Shown piece after piece: positions 61,401 through 64,000 of a stretch of DNA of 64,000 nt (the stretch's first letter is position 1; the number at the start of each line of letters is the position of its first letter). A program made the translations under genes and the position numbers. This DNA is from Eunapius fragilis. Its lineage: Eukaryota > Porifera > Demospongiae > Spongillida > Spongillidae. The stretch spans positions 3,752,263-3,816,262 of the forward strand of contig OY811980.1 of NCBI GenBank assembly GCA_963681505.1, written 5' to 3'. The notes under the pieces are model-generated. The model worked only from the letters and a program-made list of their open reading frames with translations. It had not been told where the DNA came from and searched no databases.

Positions 61401-62619
61401 ACACACTGTTGAAATGTTAATATATTTTAGCGTCTGCCTGTTGATTAACTGGTACTTACCTCTCTGAGGTATACCAAATACTGGCTTTCCTAAAGCTATC
61501 TGCATGGACCCAATCTTGAGGTGAGCAATGATAAAATTGCTTCCGAGGTCAGTAAGTACAACAAATGACGTAAACACAGTTTTGATTGAGCCATACACAG
61601 TAGCAGTATGTGTAGCAAGGCTGCCGTTAGCTATCCAAGGACCACACAACGACACCTGTAGATTTTATAAGAAATGGCTCCTTGATCTGTTGGTGTGTTG
61701 TGAGCAACTTACTCCTGGATGGCAGGTGTGTACATTCGCATGCCACACTGCACAGTCATCTTTGGTGGGAACCAGGCCATTCGAAGTATTGCATGTTTGA
61801 TCTTCACAGAACTGTTGTAGGGCAGTAGCACTACAGTATGCATGTGTGCGTGCATGTGTATGTGTGTGCATGGTGCATGGTGTGTGTATTGTGTGCGCAA
61901 TATGTGTGCATGTATGCGTGCATGTGTGCATGATGTAATGTGTACAATATGTGTATGTGTGTGTGCATTGTGCATTTGTACAATGTGTGTATGTTTTGCG
62001 TGCATTTATATATGTGTGTGTAATGTGCAGGTGCACTAGATATCTTGACATACTTCATGTTGTAGGTTTGAAATGCGGGGGGTATGGGGTTGTAGCTTGC
62101 TATAGCGGCATAGTAGCTAACATTCAATTTCACTCCCACTTCAATTTGATCTGGCGGTGGGCTGGCCCATTCCATCTTAAGAGCTGAAGGGGGGCAGAAT
62201 GTAGCTTACGTGTTGCGCAATTGATTATTCATTGTAGTAATGTTTTATTATTCCTCTCCTCCTGACTTGCACTTTACTACATGAATCAACTAGCCATTAT
62301 ACAAATCAGTAAACAACCAAAGAGAGAGAACTAATGTGATCAACGCGGCGCACACCACCCTCCGGCACACCTCCGGCACAGCTCGCATATAGTTACATTC
62401 TGGCATACACGTACCCCCACATTCCGTGACGTCGGTGCTAAGGGACGATGCATTCAACCACCAGCAATCGAAAAAGGGATTTGAAGCGAGGTGGTAACAG
62501 GAGGTATAGTGTAGTCCTTCGAACAACTGCTGAAAGGTATAGTTATAATCACGGGTAACTAATGCCGCCAAATAACTTACAAATACTATAACAGCAAGTT
62601 TCCACGTCGCCGTCGTCAT
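58486..62619 (-). CDS. Receptor-type guanylate cyclase with short ectodomain, 19 exons, 887 aa
   Basis: Exons, minus: 62619-62415, 62183-62054, 61830-61713, 61655-61460, 61405-61245, 61174-61102, 60937-60796, 60740-60654, 60595-60327, 60266-60125, 60068-60020, 59959-59867, 59808-59695, 59635-59542, 59489-59402, 59351-59212, 59157-58906, 58849-58758, 58704-58486. Order: signal peptide (1-20), Cys-containing ectodomain of about 225 residues ending [21 protein letters not shown], one membrane helix (about 246-270), kinase-homology domain ([32 protein letters not shown]), dimerisation helix, and catalytic domain. Metal-binding D655 (DIVGFT) and D699 (GDSYM), guanine-selecting E695 and C767, and N774/R778 are present, so GTP to cGMP activity is predicted. 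The catalytic-core Asp of the kinase-like HRD motif is lost, as is usual in this family. The end of exon 1 and the start of exon 2 are the least certain junctions. Confidence 0.9.
61836..62030. repeat. TG-rich microsatellite in guanylate cyclase intron 2
   Basis: An irregular TGTGTGCATG-type repeat fills the intron between the exons ending at 62054 and starting at 61830. The His/Thr-rich ORFs here are artefacts. Confidence 0.9.
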
Positions 62620-63612
62620 TGCAGCGGGAGTCGTCTATCCTTGATCTGTCCAACAATTTACAAACGAGTACTTACACGAACTCCCACAAACTATGCTTAG
62701 TAAACCCGCGGTTGCATTGACACGAATGTTATGTAAACAATCCGTCTACCTCCTGCAAAGTTAATGATGCCCCAGCGCTCACGTACAAACAACTTACTAG
62801 GTGAGAAAATCATTAGCAGCTTTTGAGGTTCTAACTACAAGCGCCGGATACGCGATGTAATTAAATTTCTTAGCAACGACGCAGCATGACGTAAGTGGGG
62901 CGACAAAATCATTGTTTAAAATAATCACCCATGTGAGAGCTAATTCCCAAGCCATCCTATCCCGCTCTCTGTAAACTGTGCATGTTAGGTAGTTAAAAAT
63001 GTGTATTATACGTACTTTAGGTGGTAGCATATTAAAAATAATTCCCATTCGTGTGGGGATTGTATATATATATTAATAATTTAAATACACGGTTCTACAC
63101 TCTTCGGAGGATGGCTCTAGCATTCGCTCCGCTCTAATTAACCAAATGCTTAAGTTCGAGAACAGTTACACAAATACAAAAATAACACACAAACGCAAAA
63201 TTCATTTGGACACCATCCTACTAAGGATGGCCGAAGAAATTATTATATATTTTTAAAGCTGTGTATACTGAATATATAAATACTGGTGTTGGCAGTTATT
63301 GTACGCACATGTATGTACGAGCGTCCGGGGCCATTCGACGTCCCCTTATAAAATCAGATTCATAGTATACGAATGGCCAGTGCCATTAGCGCAGCACATG
63401 CATCAGGTGATATAGGATATTTACTAGTAGCCGCCTTTCTCGCTCAGCACAGGGCTACAATATATTCGCGAATCGATATCGCCACACCTTGATGAAGTGA
63501 ACATATATACAACACCTTCAATGACATAATTCATTACCGCACTCCCGCAATGCTAATTTCAATCTGATTTCATAAATAGAACTTTCACAACAAGAATACA
63601 AAAATTGAACGT
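62620..63612. other. Upstream region of the guanylate cyclase gene
   Basis: This holds the presumed promoter of the minus-strand cyclase. No other supported gene. An 83-codon minus ORF at 62797-63048 is unsupported. Confidence 0.5.
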
Positions 63613-63745
63613 TCACACAGAAGTCACAGCCTTAAGAATGGATAGTACAATGGCAACTGTCACTGTTAATGCCATCACAGCTGGCATGAGAAATATTGCA
63701 TGTGCATGTAATGATGGTGTACCTGATAGTGTACTCCATCATACA
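63613..63745 (-). other. Possible last exon with hydrophobic C-terminal tail (gene extends beyond window)
   Basis: Reading minus, a frame ending at TGA (63615-63613) encodes HAHAIFLMPAVMALTVTVAI followed by VLSILKAVTSV. This is a membrane-spanning or GPI-anchor-like tail typical of a C-terminus. No upstream exon was recognised in the window, so this is only a candidate. Confidence 0.25.
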
Positions 63746-64000
63746 ATATGGTCACTGTGGATAATAGATCTAAATGTATAAGGAGCTTATGGCGAACTAA
63801 CTGAGGTAATAAAAATTTTGCTATTTGTATTGCAATCTAAGGATTGCAAGATTGGTGGTTTTTCAAAGGGTATTAAATCAAGCCCTACTTGATTACACCT
63901 TTCAACCAACCAATGGATGATTGATGGACTAGAGCGAGAGTGTTGAAGTTCATGGAGCTCAAAGAGAAGAAACTGTATGTGGTGTGTGATGGATGTGTGC
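63746..64000. other. Right edge of window, nothing assigned
   Basis: A short plus-strand frame near the end reads LKFMELKEKKLYVVCDGCV but runs off the window, so it cannot be judged. Confidence 0.3.

Noticed and set aside
61665..62175. His/Thr-rich minus ORFs
   Set aside because: They read through a TG microsatellite in an intron; only the flanking parts (61713-61830 and 62054-62175) belong to cyclase exons.

Overview
The window is animal nuclear DNA. It is AT-rich, most genes are split into many small exons with GT-AG introns of about 45-70 bases, and the proteins are typical metazoan housekeeping and signalling proteins. Gene compactness, very short introns, abundant small inverted-repeat elements and frequent ACATGTA words suggest an early-branching invertebrate, most likely a demosponge. 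The lineage is an inference; the eukaryote and metazoan-like assignment is firm. There is no operon, CRISPR array or other prokaryotic system.

Layout. (1) 62-10004, plus: a secreted family-31 glycoside hydrolase in 29 exons (944 aa), with a trefoil (P-type) domain inserted before the catalytic barrel. Its largest intron holds a 1.9-kb palindromic element. (2) 10005-19400: a repeat-rich block with a 24-base minisatellite interrupted by a poly-C repeat, a 200-base tandem repeat, nested inverted-repeat elements, a 29-base minisatellite, CA repeats and a decayed Merlin-type transposase pseudogene. (3) 19379-20452: a head-to-head pair, an unidentified minus-strand gene and ELOF1 (83 aa). (4) 22444-45200: a head-to-head pair, WDR18 (minus) and the cohesin loader NIPBL/Scc2 (plus, 46 exons, about 1809 aa). 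NIPBL introns carry a hAT-like element, MITEs and an unidentified ORF. (5) 45201-48938: transposon debris, including a broken minus-strand transposon gene. (6) 48939-58030: a head-to-head pair, FAM32A (minus, 103 aa) and AP1M1 (plus, 13 exons, 422 aa). One 4.5-kb AP1M1 intron is filled with two inverted-repeat elements. (7) 58486-62619, minus: a single-pass receptor guanylate cyclase (19 exons, 887 aa) with a short ectodomain, convergent with AP1M1. (8) 62620-64000: upstream DNA and possibly the last exon of another minus-strand gene.

The genes do not form one pathway. The clearest organisational theme is that three plus-strand genes (ELOF1, NIPBL, AP1M1) each share a 134-252-base interval with a divergent minus-strand partner, so bidirectional promoters are the likely regulatory arrangement. 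All exon boundaries were read by eye from splice consensus, reading phase and family similarity; every gene model given as complete keeps an open frame across all its junctions.
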